Origin: Parafannyhessea umbonata
Lineage (GTDB): Bacteria > Actinomycetota > Coriobacteriia > Coriobacteriales > Atopobiaceae
Direction of reading: 5' to 3'
NCBI RefSeq assembly: GCF_900105025.1
Contig: NZ_LT629759.1
Coordinates: 1,550,001-1,614,000 of the forward strand
DNA: 64,000 nt
Program-made: the position numbers and the translations under genes
The notes under the pieces: model-generated
What the model was told of the DNA's origin: nothing
What the model saw: only the letters and a program-made list of their open reading frames with translations
Databases searched by the model: none
Shown: one piece after another, positions 1 through 8,571 of the stretch
Position numbering within the stretch: position 1 is the first letter of the stretch
Layout of the letters: every line of letters begins with the position of its first letter

Positions 1-69
1 CACCGCGTGCCGGCGCCCGCTCGTTAGGCTATCTTAGCACCCGCGCCGGACACGCCGCGCCGGCAGACC

Positions 70-912
70 CTACAGCATGAAGCGAGGCGTGCGGCCCTCG
101 CGCGTGGCGCAGGCAATCTCCTCCAGGGCCGCGGCCACGCTGTCCTCGTCGCAGCGGCCAATGTGGTAGCGGGCCGCCGCGGCCGCGGCGGGCGTCGCGT
201 TCGCCACGGCGACGGAGTTCTCTAGCGCGCCCATCAGGGCCAGGTCGTTCTCCGCATCGCCAAAGAACACCACCTCGTCCTGGGATATCCCCATGGCGTC
301 CAGCAGCATCGGCAGCGCCGTGCCCTTGTTCAGGCCGCGCGGCACCACGTCGCACCACGCGTCCACAGGCTGCACGAGGTCGAACTCAGGACACGCCTCC
401 ATGCCGCCCGCCTTGATCTTCTCCAACACGTCCTGTCCCAGCGGACAGGCGACCGTCGCGGCGATCAGCTCGTCTTCGGGCACCGCGTCTGCCAGCGTGC
501 ACGCAAACTTGAAGCGCTCAGCGTACGGCGCCGCGTCCGCCTCCGTGGTCGCTATGCACCACGCCGGGTTCGTCTGGTCGTTTGCCAGCGGGTACGCGGT
601 CACGAAGCAGTGCTCGAAGCCGCGCACGTAATCGCTCAGGCGCTGCAGCGCGGCGTTGTCGATCAGGCTCTTGCGGCGAAGCTCGCCATCCACGTAGATC
701 TTCTTGCCGTTCGAGAGTATGCCCGTCTGGAACGCGGAGTCGTCGCCGCCAAAGAAGCGCATCAGCTCCTGCGTGTCGCGGCCGGTCGCGGGGCCAAACT
801 CCACGCCGGCGGCGCGCAGCTCGCGAATGGCGTCCATCGCGCGCGGGCTCACGCGCTCCGCGCCAAACGGTATGAGGGTGTTGTCCATGTCCGTCAGGAC
901 CAGCTTGATCAT
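70..912 (-). CDS. HAD-superfamily (Cof-type) phosphatase
   Basis: A 280-residue soluble hydrolase, probably acting on a sugar phosphate or other small phosphorylated metabolite in the cytoplasm. HAD motif I is visible at the N-terminus (DMDNT, nucleophile Asp8 and acid Asp10), motif III is the GLNKG lysine, and motif IV is GDAEND near the C-terminus. The large insert between motifs I and III is a Cof-type C2 cap. The ATG at 912 is preferred over the longer frame because motif I normally starts within 10 residues of the N-terminus, and an AAAGG-like ribosome site precedes it. The substrate cannot be read from sequence. The C39-like gene is divergent and there is no clear operon partner. Confidence 0.85.
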   Translation of the reverse strand: MIKLVLTDMDNTLIPFGAERVSPRAMDAIRELRAAGVEFGPATGRDTQELMRFFGGDDSAFQTGILSNGKKIYVDGELRRKSLIDNAALQRLSDYVRGFEHCFVTAYPLANDQTNPAWCIATTEADAAPYAERFKFACTLADAVPEDELIAATVACPLGQDVLEKIKAGGMEACPEFDLVQPVDAWCDVVPRGLNKGTALPMLLDAMGISQDEVVFFGDAENDLALMGALENSVAVANATPAAAAAARYHIGRCDEDSVAAALEEIACATREGRTPRFML

Positions 913-1152
913 GCTCTGCCTTTCGCTTGGGTTGCGACGCCGGGGTGCGGCGACCGCGCGGGCGCCGGGCGAGAAGTGCCGCCGCCAAAGACCATAGCAT
1001 CGCCCTCTGCGCAAACATCAACACTTCTGAAAGTTTTCGCTTTGCCATGGATGCCGACGCATAAATGGCTACCCTGTTGTGTGCAAGAGTTCGCGTCACG
1101 CGGCGGCACGAGCACCGCCGCCGCCCTGACACCAGGCACCGGGAGGTTCCAC

Positions 1153-1773
1153 ATGCTTATGCCGCAGGAGAGCGCACGCAGGCTCTTCTTCCCGCAGGCG
1201 TACGCGGGCGGCGAGGGGGCACAGTGGTCCGGCCTCCCTTACTGGGAGTTCAGCGTCGAGCTCGCGGGCTGCGGGCTGTGCTCCGCAGCCATGTGCATCG
1301 ACCTGCTCACAAACCGGGACCTCACGCCCCGCGACGTGCTCGCGCGCTACCGCAAGGACGGTATGGACGACGCGGGCGCGAGCAAGGTGGGCGGACGCAA
1401 CATGAGCACGCTCCTGAACGAGTACAACGCGCGCACGTTTGGCATACGCTCCTTCCCCATCGAGCGCAGCGTGGACGCGTTCAGGCAGGCGCTCGCGCAG
1501 GGCGACGTCATCTGGGCGTCGAGCTCGGACCACCAGGGCACGCACCCGTGGCACTACGCGGACGGCTCCCTGCAGCCGCTGGACCCGTGTGGCATCCAGC
1601 ACCCGCACGGTCACATCGTGTGCGTCTGGGCCTACGAGGACGGCGCGTTCCTGGTGAAGGACCCCCTTGGCCCCAGCCAGCTCTGCAACAACGTGCGCTA
1701 CACGGACGACCAGATGGAGCGGTGGCTCGCGGGAAACGACCACCAGCAGTACCGCGTCTCCGTGGCACGGTAG
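1153..1773 (+). CDS. C39-like papain-fold cysteine peptidase
   Basis: A 206-residue protein resembling the peptidase_C39_2 group. A cysteine-rich segment near residues 38-48 (AGCGLCSAAMC) sits where the catalytic Cys helix is expected. A later HPHGHIVCVW stretch followed by a DP pair fits the catalytic His and Asp. The ATG at 1153 is preceded by GGGAGG at ideal spacing; the longer upstream frame has no ribosome site. No signal peptide or membrane segment is seen, so it is probably cytoplasmic or exported by an unrecognised route. It converges with the next gene, with only 9 bases between the stops. The substrate is unknown, and an inactive papain-fold role is possible. Confidence 0.7.
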   Translation: MLMPQESARRLFFPQAYAGGEGAQWSGLPYWEFSVELAGCGLCSAAMCIDLLTNRDLTPRDVLARYRKDGMDDAGASKVGGRNMSTLLNEYNARTFGIRSFPIERSVDAFRQALAQGDVIWASSSDHQGTHPWHYADGSLQPLDPCGIQHPHGHIVCVWAYEDGAFLVKDPLGPSQLCNNVRYTDDQMERWLAGNDHQQYRVSVAR

Positions 1774-1782
1774 CGCCCGCGC

Positions 1783-3333
1783 CTACAGGTCGCGCTTCGT
1801 CAGGATCTCCTGCGGGACGAGCCCGCACGACTCCACCACGGCACGCGCGTAGTCCGCCTCCTCGGCCGACATCCCCTCGCACACCAGCGACATGTCCGGC
1901 ACGTCGATGTTCGCCTGGCCGGTCGACTCGTTGTCCGTCGGATCCGGGAAGCGCTCCATCGCACGGTCCACCATGAGCCGGTATGCGGGCGAGAAGGGCG
2001 AGAACTTGTACTTATCGCCCAGCTCTGCCCTGAGCTTCATCATGAGGTCCACGCCCGCGCGGTCGACGTCGCCCCAGTAGAGCACCTCCACCGTGTCCGC
2101 CCCCAGCGTGTCCAGCAAAAGCGAGAGCCGGTTGTGCTCAAGCACGGGCGTGCCGCCGCCCAGCACCACGGCGTGCACGCGCTCGCCCAGGATCTGCGTG
2201 CGGCCGTCCTCGTACATGAGGTCGTGAACGTCCAGGTAGGGGTCCAGGTTCTCGGTCACGAGCACGCGCATGTGCTTGCGGCGGCGCGGCGCGTGGTACA
2301 CCAGGTCCGGCTTGGGCATGGGGCGGTGGCGGACGACGTCCTCCATGCCCATGGCGCGCAGCAGCCTGAAGCCGTCGCTCCCGTACTCGAAGAACTTCTC
2401 GTCCCCGCCCATCTGGTAGGCAAGCTGCCTCCGCGTGATGTCGCCGGGGAGCATCCCGTCTGTCAGCACGTCGTTTATGGCCGTGAGCTCATGCTCGTAC
2501 ATCGTGAAGGCGCCGGGGTGCGAAAGCAGCCAGCCGTTCATCCAGAAGCGAGGGTCCAGCGCCACGATCTTCTGGCGCGCCTCCGCGTCCGCGTCGCCGC
2601 CGCGACGCACGTACGGCACCTTCTTCAGGTCGCGGCGCGGCGCCTCGCGGCGGCGTGCGCCGCTGCGCCTCGCGGGCCTGCCGGAACGCGGGGCGTCCAC
2701 AGGCTCGGGGGAAGGCGTGACCTCGGCCTCGCCGGCCGCCTCAGGCGAGGCGGGCGCGTCCTTCTCGCCCGCGTCAGCACCTGCCTGCACGTCCGTTGGG
2801 GAGGCGGTCCCGGCGGCGCCGTCCGCAGCCTCGGTCGTGGGGTCTTCCGTGGTGTCAGCAGCCTCCCCCGCTCCGTCCGCGGTGTCGTCGTCCGCGGCGT
2901 CGTCCGACGTCGTGGCATCGGGCGCGTCGTCCTCGCGCGATCCGCCCGCGCCGTCAGCAGCCTCAGGCGCAGGGGCGTCCGCCGGCGCATCCAAAACGTC
3001 CGTGGCGTCCGCGGCGCCATCCGCGCCCTCCCCGGCAGCCTCGTCGGCATCCGCCACGGTCGCGGGAACGCGCACGTCGTATGCGCCGTCCTCATCCGCG
3101 CAGGGCACTAGCACGCCGGCGCGCATCATCTTCTTCAGGGCGTTCGCGCTCACCTTGTACTTGCCCAGGATGCGCTCCACGTCCTTCGCCGTGGCCCGCC
3201 CGTCGGGAAGCCGCACGAGCGCACTCGCGATACCGGGCGCATAGCCCCTGTCCGCAGGCCCAAGCTCCTGCACCAAGACGCCGCGCAGCGCCTCCGCATC
3301 GTCCCGTTCCCGTCCCGTCATCTTTCGAGCCAT
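1783..3333 (-). CDS. JetD-like (DUF2220) Toprim-domain protein, orphan
   Basis: A 516-residue protein in three parts: a basic N-terminal region of about 90 residues with a short helix-turn-helix-like stretch; a long Ala/Asp/Glu/Pro-rich low-complexity linker (roughly residues 95-225); and a C-terminal domain matching the Wadjet JetD/DUF2220 layout. In that domain, a TEN motif (catalytic-type Glu) is followed by a GGGTP strand and YWGDVDRAG, which supplies the DxD of a Toprim fold. JetD is the plasmid-cleaving nuclease of Wadjet systems, but no jetA, jetB or jetC lies nearby. The function here is therefore unknown: a standalone nuclease or a topoisomerase VI A-like relative. Start is the ATG at 3333, behind AAAGGA. 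Confidence 0.65.
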   Translation of the reverse strand: MARKMTGRERDDAEALRGVLVQELGPADRGYAPGIASALVRLPDGRATAKDVERILGKYKVSANALKKMMRAGVLVPCADEDGAYDVRVPATVADADEAAGEGADGAADATDVLDAPADAPAPEAADGAGGSREDDAPDATTSDDAADDDTADGAGEAADTTEDPTTEAADGAAGTASPTDVQAGADAGEKDAPASPEAAGEAEVTPSPEPVDAPRSGRPARRSGARRREAPRRDLKKVPYVRRGGDADAEARQKIVALDPRFWMNGWLLSHPGAFTMYEHELTAINDVLTDGMLPGDITRRQLAYQMGGDEKFFEYGSDGFRLLRAMGMEDVVRHRPMPKPDLVYHAPRRRKHMRVLVTENLDPYLDVHDLMYEDGRTQILGERVHAVVLGGGTPVLEHNRLSLLLDTLGADTVEVLYWGDVDRAGVDLMMKLRAELGDKYKFSPFSPAYRLMVDRAMERFPDPTDNESTGQANIDVPDMSLVCEGMSAEEADYARAVVESCGLVPQEILTKRDL

Positions 3334-3472
3334 TGTCTCGTCCTTTCGATGCGCCCAACGCGCAGGCGATGCACCCTGGCACCCTCTGCCCCGCGCGGTC
3401 ACGCACCATTTCATCAAAAACATGCAACGCGACCATCAGGACGCAGAATTTATGTCCACTGCGGTCGCTATA

Positions 3473-3485
3473 TCACTAATAGTGA
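3473..3485. promoter_or_regulatory. Perfect 13-bp palindrome, operator-like
   Basis: TCACTA and TAGTGA arms flank a single base, about 40 bases upstream of the membrane-protein start at 3525, in the divergent region shared with the JetD-like gene. It lies in locally AT-rich sequence where a promoter would be expected. The binding protein is unknown. Confidence 0.45.
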
Positions 3486-3524
3486 CATTCGTGCTCGCAC
3501 GTTTCCAGACGAACGGAGGAAATC

Positions 3525-4424
3525 ATGTGCCCTAACACGGAAAACGACCACGCCCCCGACATCCGGGACACCAAGCCAAAGGCCAGCACGGGCCGCGTCT
3601 TCGAGGTCGGCTACGTGCCGCACGAGCGCGACGCCGCCCAGGCAGACGCAACGGGCGGCGCAGGGCGAGAAGAGGCCAAGGCACCCGCTGGAACCCCGCC
3701 CTTCCCCGGCACAAGCTCGCCGGCAGCAAAGCCCAAGGAGAAGAAGCCGCTCTCTGAGGCGGAGCGGAAGCACCGCCTCCGCACCAGGGTCGTCGCGGTC
3801 GTCATCGCGGCCGTGGTCGCCCTGCTTGGGGGCGGGTATGCCGTCGTTTCACACAACGAGCAGGTCGCCCACGAGGAGGCCGTCGCGCGCAAGAAGGCTG
3901 CGGAGAAGAAGCGCCAGGAGGAGCAGGCAGAGGCCATCCGCGTGCACGACGAGTACGTCTCGAACCTCAACAAGGTGTACCTGTACATGATGGGCGGCGC
4001 CGTAACCTCGGAGACCGCGTGCAACCTCACCTCGGGCGTGTGGCATGACGCCATCTTCGGCGGCTGGGACGACGAGACGAGCCCCTACCAGGCGAGCGAT
4101 TTCAACGACGCGCTCAAGAAGCTGTACGAAAGCGAGAAGTACCAGGGGTACGTGAGCGGCATCGAGGACGGCAACGACAAGATAGACGACATCATGCGCG
4201 ACCTCACCGATCCGCCAAGCGACTGCGAGAGCGCCTACGAGACGCTGCAGGATCTCTACCCCGAGTACCAGTCGTTTGCCAGCCTCGCGACCGACCCCTC
4301 CGGGAGCTACACGACCTACACCCAGAAGTTCGAGGAGGCCGACTCAACCGTGAGCTCGAAAATCCAGCTCCTGGGCACCCAGATACCAGACCCCATCCAG
4401 TCCGACGACAGTTCCAGCAGCTAG
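3525..4424 (+). CDS. Single-pass membrane protein with coiled coil, unknown function
   Basis: A 299-residue protein not recognised as a named family. The hydrophilic N-terminal 85 residues are rich in Ala, Pro, Lys and Glu. One transmembrane helix follows at about residues 88-108, then a charged Lys/Glu coiled coil (about 112-142) and a C-terminal domain rich in Asp, Ser and Tyr. Positive charge before the helix suggests the N-terminus is inside and the larger C-terminal part outside. A strong GGAGG precedes the ATG. It stands alone, convergent with the SnoaL-like gene. It could be a cell-surface or envelope-stress component, but nothing in the sequence decides this. Confidence 0.7.
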   Translation: MCPNTENDHAPDIRDTKPKASTGRVFEVGYVPHERDAAQADATGGAGREEAKAPAGTPPFPGTSSPAAKPKEKKPLSEAERKHRLRTRVVAVVIAAVVALLGGGYAVVSHNEQVAHEEAVARKKAAEKKRQEEQAEAIRVHDEYVSNLNKVYLYMMGGAVTSETACNLTSGVWHDAIFGGWDDETSPYQASDFNDALKKLYESEKYQGYVSGIEDGNDKIDDIMRDLTDPPSDCESAYETLQDLYPEYQSFASLATDPSGSYTTYTQKFEEADSTVSSKIQLLGTQIPDPIQSDDSSSS

Positions 4425-4469
4425 GATGGGTCGCGCGCGCAGACGAGGCGGCCAGCGTCACGGCAACGC

Positions 4470-4838
4470 CTAGAAGTGACCGTTTCCGTTGTTGAAGGCA
4501 TCGTCCGCAGAGATCGGCTGAATCACGTCCCAGTGCTCCGCGAGCATTCCGTCTTCCACGCGATAGATGTCGCACACCTTCGCCGCGCCTCCGTTCGCGC
4601 GGAAGTCGCAGCGGAAGAACACGAAGACCCTGTCGCCATCCTCCGCCGCGGCCATGATGGTCATGTGCGGATCAAGCCGGAAGAAGCCCTCGGCAAACGC
4701 ACGGAAGCCCTCTCGCCCATCGGCGACCTCGGGACTGTGCTGCCTGTAGTCCTCGCGCATGTAGCGCCCGAGGTCGCTCAGGTCATGTGCGTTGAACACC
4801 TTGTCGTAGAACTCGAGCACGAGCTCCTTGTTGGTCAT
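4470..4838 (-). CDS. SnoaL-like / NTF2-superfamily protein
   Basis: A 122-residue protein with the SnoaL-like pattern: an N-terminal helix (NKELVLEFYDKVFN), a DYRQHSPEV segment of the type that lines the cone-shaped pocket, and a C-terminal DIYRVEDGMLAEHWDV strand. Family members include polyketide cyclases, isomerases and many uncharacterised ester-binding proteins, so the reaction is not assignable. The start is the ATG at 4838 behind GGGAGGA; the 15 extra upstream residues in the open frame have no ribosome site. Confidence 0.8.
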   Translation of the reverse strand: MTNKELVLEFYDKVFNAHDLSDLGRYMREDYRQHSPEVADGREGFRAFAEGFFRLDPHMTIMAAAEDGDRVFVFFRCDFRANGGAAKVCDIYRVEDGMLAEHWDVIQPISADDAFNNGNGHF

Positions 4839-4901
4839 GATTCTATCCTCCCAGTCAATCGCATCGATAGCCACCGTTCCCATTCGCAGGTAGCGCTCTC
4901 G

Positions 4902-5363
4902 CTATCGCTCGTCCGAGTCGCCGTCCTTTTCGTCCGCCTCGCCCTTCTCGGCGTCGTCGCCAGTGTTGGCCTCCGCCTTTGCGGACTTCCTCGTCCTCAC
5001 CGCGTCTGGATCGACGCCCGCCGCCTCGAGGATGTGGCGGACGTTCTTCTTTGCGTTCTTGATTCCCTTGTAGAGAACGGCCGAGAAGAGCGCACCCAGC
5101 ACCATGAGGGCGATGCCAAGCACGAGCACCCACGTCGCCGCGTTCTGCCAGACGCGGGCGTACACCATGAGCGCCCCCACAGCCACGACCGAGTACCCTA
5201 TTCGCTTGTACACCTCGAGCCTCATGATTGCCTGCGTCTGCCTGTCCGCCTCCCGGATGAGGGCATGGCGCTTCTCTGCGCTCATCGGGGGCGCGGCATA
5301 GGTTGGCTCGGGAGCGTCCGCCGACGAGGTGGGACGCTGCGTCTTCTTACCGTTCTTGCTCAT
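4902..5363 (-). CDS. Small two-helix membrane protein, unknown function
   Basis: A 153-residue protein with a charged N-terminus, two adjacent transmembrane helices at about residues 55-73 and 76-100, and a very acidic, lysine-containing C-terminal tail (about 115-153). Both tails should lie in the cytoplasm. No family was recognised. The ATG at 5363 follows GGGAGGA. It lies upstream of the SnoaL-like gene on the same strand, about 60 bases away, so they may be co-transcribed. Confidence 0.65.
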   Translation of the reverse strand: MSKNGKKTQRPTSSADAPEPTYAAPPMSAEKRHALIREADRQTQAIMRLEVYKRIGYSVVAVGALMVYARVWQNAATWVLVLGIALMVLGALFSAVLYKGIKNAKKNVRHILEAAGVDPDAVRTRKSAKAEANTGDDAEKGEADEKDGDSDER

Positions 5364-5458
5364 ATGTCCTCCCTGAAGACATCGGATACAGGAAGCATAG
5401 CCCACGCCTGACTTGTACGAACTCGAGGGCTTCGTCCATCTTGCGCACCCCATGACAA

Positions 5459-5492
5459 GGCCGGCCTCTCGCATGGTTGCGGGAGGCCGGCC
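5459..5492 (-). terminator. Hairpin terminator after the first mannose-type PTS operon
   Basis: Fourteen-base arms (GGCCGGCCTCTCGC and its near-perfect complement) enclose a 6-base loop, 75 bases beyond the stop of the IID gene. There is no long U tract, so its strength is uncertain. Confidence 0.6.
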
Positions 5493-5566
5493 GCCTGTGG
5501 GGGATTCGCCCTGCGTCGCGCACTTCATCCCAGAGTGCACGTTCCTAGGACGACAGGTCCTGGTTT

Positions 5567-6400
5567 CTAGTACTTCAGCTTCGGGTCGAAGAAGCCGACG
5601 AGAACGCCCACGAACGCGATGCCAACGAGGATGAGCATGACGACGGTCGGGCTGATCTTCTTCTTGGTCATGAGCCACCAGCACAGCCACACGAAGAAGA
5701 AGTTCAGGGCCTTCGGGAAGATGCCGTCGAGCGTGTCCTGGAGGACGAACGCGCTGTCCTTCGTGAACGTGACCTGGAGCGCAGTCGTGATGTTGATCCA
5801 CGTAGCCGCAACGGCACCGATGACCATGGTGCCGACCATGACGATGGAGCTACGGAGCGCCGCGGACTGCGGACCGACGAGTGCCTCGACGGCGGCGCCG
5901 CCCATGGTGTAGCCCTGGTTGTACGCATACTTCATGCCGAAGTACATCGCGACGTTCCAGGCGACGATGTAGAACAGGGGGCCGAGCACGGAGCCACCGG
6001 TGGAGAGACCGAGGGCGATGCCCAGGAGGATGGGGATGAACGTGCCGACGATGATGGAGTCGCCAAGGCCGGCAAGCGGTCCCATGAGGCCGGCGCGGAT
6101 GCCATTGATGGTCTCGTCGTCCAGGGGCTCGCCGTTGGCGCGCGCCTCCTCGAGGCCTGCGGTCAGACCGACGACCAGCGTGCCGATCTGGGGCTCGGTG
6201 TTGAAGAACGTGGTGTAGGTCCTGAGGGAGTTCACCTTGTCCTCGTCGTTGTCATACAGCTCGTCGACCACGGGAAGCATTGCGGCGAGGTAGCCGAACG
6301 TCTGCATGTGCTCCTGCGAGAAGCAGGTAAGGTTGCCGTATGCCCAGTTGCGGAAGCTCTTCTTGAGCGTCGCTTGGGAAATCTTCTTCTTCTCAGCCAT
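5567..6400 (-). CDS. PTS mannose/fructose/sorbose family IID component
   Basis: A 277-residue integral membrane protein that forms the sugar channel together with IIC. It shows the family's amphipathic N-terminus (SFRNWAYGNLTCFSQEHMQ), the GPLAGLGDSI signature near residue 105, and a hydrophobic C-terminal half. Its ATG overlaps the stop of the IIC gene by one base, so translation is coupled. The operon order is IIA-IIB-IIC-IID. The transported sugar is not given by sequence, and no catabolic enzyme is linked to this operon. Confidence 0.93.
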   Translation of the reverse strand: MAEKKKISQATLKKSFRNWAYGNLTCFSQEHMQTFGYLAAMLPVVDELYDNDEDKVNSLRTYTTFFNTEPQIGTLVVGLTAGLEEARANGEPLDDETINGIRAGLMGPLAGLGDSIIVGTFIPILLGIALGLSTGGSVLGPLFYIVAWNVAMYFGMKYAYNQGYTMGGAAVEALVGPQSAALRSSIVMVGTMVIGAVAATWINITTALQVTFTKDSAFVLQDTLDGIFPKALNFFFVWLCWWLMTKKKISPTVVMLILVGIAFVGVLVGFFDPKLKY

Positions 6401-7272
6401 TAGATGTCCTCATCTTCCTCGTCGTCGTCAGCAGCAGCGGCAGCAGAGCCCTCGGCGATCGCGGGCCTGGCAGTCTTGACCTGCTGGATCTCGTAGTTGA
6501 TAAGAGCGAAGAACACCGCGATCAGCGCGGACGCGATCAGGTTGCACTTCATGACGGCAGCGAGCGTGAAGCCGAAGCCGAAGACGACCCAGTCGAGCGG
6601 CTTGTTGATGACCTGCTTGCACAGGATCGCGACACCGACGGCGGGAAGGAGCGAGCCGACGGTGAACAGCGTCTTCATCGCGATGCCGTCCATGGGCAGG
6701 AACTCCTTCATGGCCTGGACCATGGGGGCGCCGGCGAGGCAGATCACGAACGTCGGGAGGAACGAGAACAGGATGTGACCGATCCAGGGCAGGACGAAGT
6801 CGACCATCGGAATGGTCTTCTTGATCTTCTCCCAGTTGCCGGACTCCATGGCCTTCCAACCAATGCCCTGCCAAACCAGGTTGATGGTCGCGGTGCCATA
6901 GAAGAGGACGGTTCCGAGGGTGCCGACTGCGGCGCCGAGCGAAGCGGCGAGGCCTGCGGCGGCGGCGGAGTTGGGGTCGAGGCCCTGCGCCTGGATGGCG
7001 AGGATGGACAGCGGGATGCCGATGTAGGTGACGGCACGAACGTCGGCGGAGACCGTTCCGCCCGGGGTCACGAGCGCGATGTAGACGAGCTGGATCGCCG
7101 CGCCGACGATGATGCCCAGCTGGACGTTGCCGAGGATGATGCCGACGACGAGACCGCCGACGAGGGGGCGTCCGAGGGTGTAGTTACCGATCGTGGTGCC
7201 GCCCATACCGGGAAGCGATGCCAGGCAGGCGAAGATGCCCAGCAAAGCGGCTTGGAACACGTTAATGGTCAT
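6400..7272 (-). CDS. PTS mannose/fructose/sorbose family IIC component
   Basis: A 290-residue membrane permease subunit. It has the EIIC-Man GNYTLGRPLVGGLVVGIILGN signature region near residues 30-50 and alternating hydrophobic helices up to an acidic C-terminal tail. The ATG at 7272 is chosen. A GTG nine bases upstream, which would add three residues, is an alternative because an AAGGG ribosome site lies close to both. Confidence 0.92.
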   Translation of the reverse strand: MTINVFQAALLGIFACLASLPGMGGTTIGNYTLGRPLVGGLVVGIILGNVQLGIIVGAAIQLVYIALVTPGGTVSADVRAVTYIGIPLSILAIQAQGLDPNSAAAAGLAASLGAAVGTLGTVLFYGTATINLVWQGIGWKAMESGNWEKIKKTIPMVDFVLPWIGHILFSFLPTFVICLAGAPMVQAMKEFLPMDGIAMKTLFTVGSLLPAVGVAILCKQVINKPLDWVVFGFGFTLAAVMKCNLIASALIAVFFALINYEIQQVKTARPAIAEGSAAAAADDDEEDEDI

Positions 7273-7308
7273 GCGTGTCACTCTGCCCTTCGTGTCTAGG
7301 ATGAACCC

Positions 7309-7806
7309 TTACTTAAGGTCGAACTGATCGCGGAACTTCGGCCACTCGCCGATGGACTTCTCCTTGATCAGCGCGAACTCCACGGTGTAACCAGCCTTCG
7401 TGATGTCCTCCAGGGCCTGTGCCTCCTCCTGGGTGATGGACTGGTTGTTGCCCAGCTTGACGGCGCCGGGACGGTCGTTGCACGGCCCGATGATGACGCG
7501 CTTGACGTCGGAGGGCACGAACTTGTTGTCGACGAGAATCTTCTTCATGTCGATGGGGTTCTTGGTGATGAGGAAGTACTTGGAGTCAGAATCGAGAACC
7601 TTCTGGGCCTTGGCGAGGAAGTGCTCCATCGTCCAGACGAAGATCTTCTTCTCGGGTGCGGCGCCCTTGTAGGCGGCCTTCAGCACCGGGTTGGTCGCGG
7701 CCGCATCGTTGACGGCGATGATGCCGTCGCACGGATACTCCAGGGACCACCTGGTTACCGTCTGGCCATGGATCATACGGTCATCTACGCGCACGAACGA
7801 AATCAT
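7309..7806 (-). CDS. PTS mannose/fructose/sorbose family IIB component
   Basis: A 165-residue cytoplasmic phosphocarrier. The DDRMIHGQ motif places the phosphorylated histidine at residue 13. The protein accepts phosphate from IIA and passes it to sugar entering through IIC/IID. Its length is typical of the family. It is followed after 36 bases by IIC. A 180-base gap containing a stable hairpin separates it from IIA, so the level of IIB-IIC-IID may differ from that of IIA. Confidence 0.93.
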   Translation of the reverse strand: MISFVRVDDRMIHGQTVTRWSLEYPCDGIIAVNDAAATNPVLKAAYKGAAPEKKIFVWTMEHFLAKAQKVLDSDSKYFLITKNPIDMKKILVDNKFVPSDVKRVIIGPCNDRPGAVKLGNNQSITQEEAQALEDITKAGYTVEFALIKEKSIGEWPKFRDQFDLK

Positions 7807-7846
7807 ACCTACTCTCCCCTTTCAAAACTTGCGTACAGTTCCCCCA

Positions 7847-7868
7847 CAGGCCCCCGCAAGGGGGTCTG
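7847..7868 (-). other. Intercistronic hairpin between PTS IIA and IIB
   Basis: A 9-bp stem (including CCCCC/GGGGG) closes a 4-base loop in the 180-base gap between two genes of one operon. It has no U tract. It could act as an RNA-processing or stability element rather than a terminator. Confidence 0.4.
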
Positions 7869-7986
7869 GTCGTGCCACTTTGGTAAGCGCAATCAGACGG
7901 TCAGGCCGTCAGCATGTCTGGCGAGAAGGACCTGCGACTATGGCAGGGGCACTTCTCCCCTAGGAAGTGGAAATTGGATTGAATGG

Positions 7987-8412
7987 CTAGAGGTCGTCCT
8001 CGTCGTCGTCCTCCACGGCGACCTTGAACTCCTGCAGGGCAGCCACGCCCTCGCTCACGACGTCGGCGGCAAGGGAGTCGTCGTCGGCCTCGGGGCTGAG
8101 CGCCGCCGTGAGGACGGCCGGCAGGTTCACGCCACCGAAGATGCGGGTCCTGGGCAGGAGCCCCGCCTCGGTGATGGCGTTGATGGCGTTGGTGAGGGGC
8201 GACCCACCGATGATGTCGCCGAAAAGGAACACGGAGTCGCCGTCGCCGATGACCGATATGGTCTGCTTCAGCTCTGCGACGTACTCGTCCGCACCCTCAC
8301 CATCCTTGAGGGAGCAGCTGAGCACTTCTTCACGATCGCCAGCGAGCATCTTGAGGACGGAGTGGAGTCCCTGTGCAAACGTACCATGGCTGACGAGAAC
8401 AAGATACCTCAT
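7987..8412 (-). CDS. PTS mannose/fructose family IIA component
   Basis: A 141-residue cytoplasmic protein, first gene of the operon. The SHG motif puts the phosphoryl-accepting histidine at residue 9. GDIIGGSP near residue 67 and GVNLP near residue 95 are typical of EIIA-Man. It takes phosphate from HPr. The ATG at 8412 lies behind GAGAGGG; the longer frame would add a cysteine-rich stretch not found in the family. Divergent from the AraC-type regulator. Confidence 0.93.
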   Translation of the reverse strand: MRYLVLVSHGTFAQGLHSVLKMLAGDREEVLSCSLKDGEGADEYVAELKQTISVIGDGDSVFLFGDIIGGSPLTNAINAITEAGLLPRTRIFGGVNLPAVLTAALSPEADDDSLAADVVSEGVAALQEFKVAVEDDDEDDL

Positions 8413-8479
8413 TGCTATCCCTCTCAACTGGGGCAATGTGCCCTCATGGCACGTTAGTCCGCCCGCTCGACACATTCGA

Positions 8480-8491
8480 TTATCACGGTCG
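8480..8491. promoter_or_regulatory. Weak copy of the selenium-island palindrome, upstream of PTS IIA
   Basis: TTATCACGGTCG matches most positions of the TNATCRYGWTNA palindrome seen at the selenium genes. It lies 68 bases upstream of the IIA start in the IIA/AraC divergent region. It may be a chance match. Confidence 0.25.
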
Positions 8492-8571
8492 ACCAGTTTT
8501 GTGTAATACTGTTTTTGCCATAGTTTTATAATTTTTGCTTCATTCTCAAAATTGCACTAGACGGATAAAGT

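Noticed and set aside
1-69. A gene at the left edge
   Set aside because: No start, stop or motif beyond the HAD stop can be supported; the 69 bases show nothing recognisable.
1783-3333. A Wadjet defence system
   Set aside because: Only a JetD-like protein is present; neighbours on both sides are unrelated to JetA, JetB and JetC.
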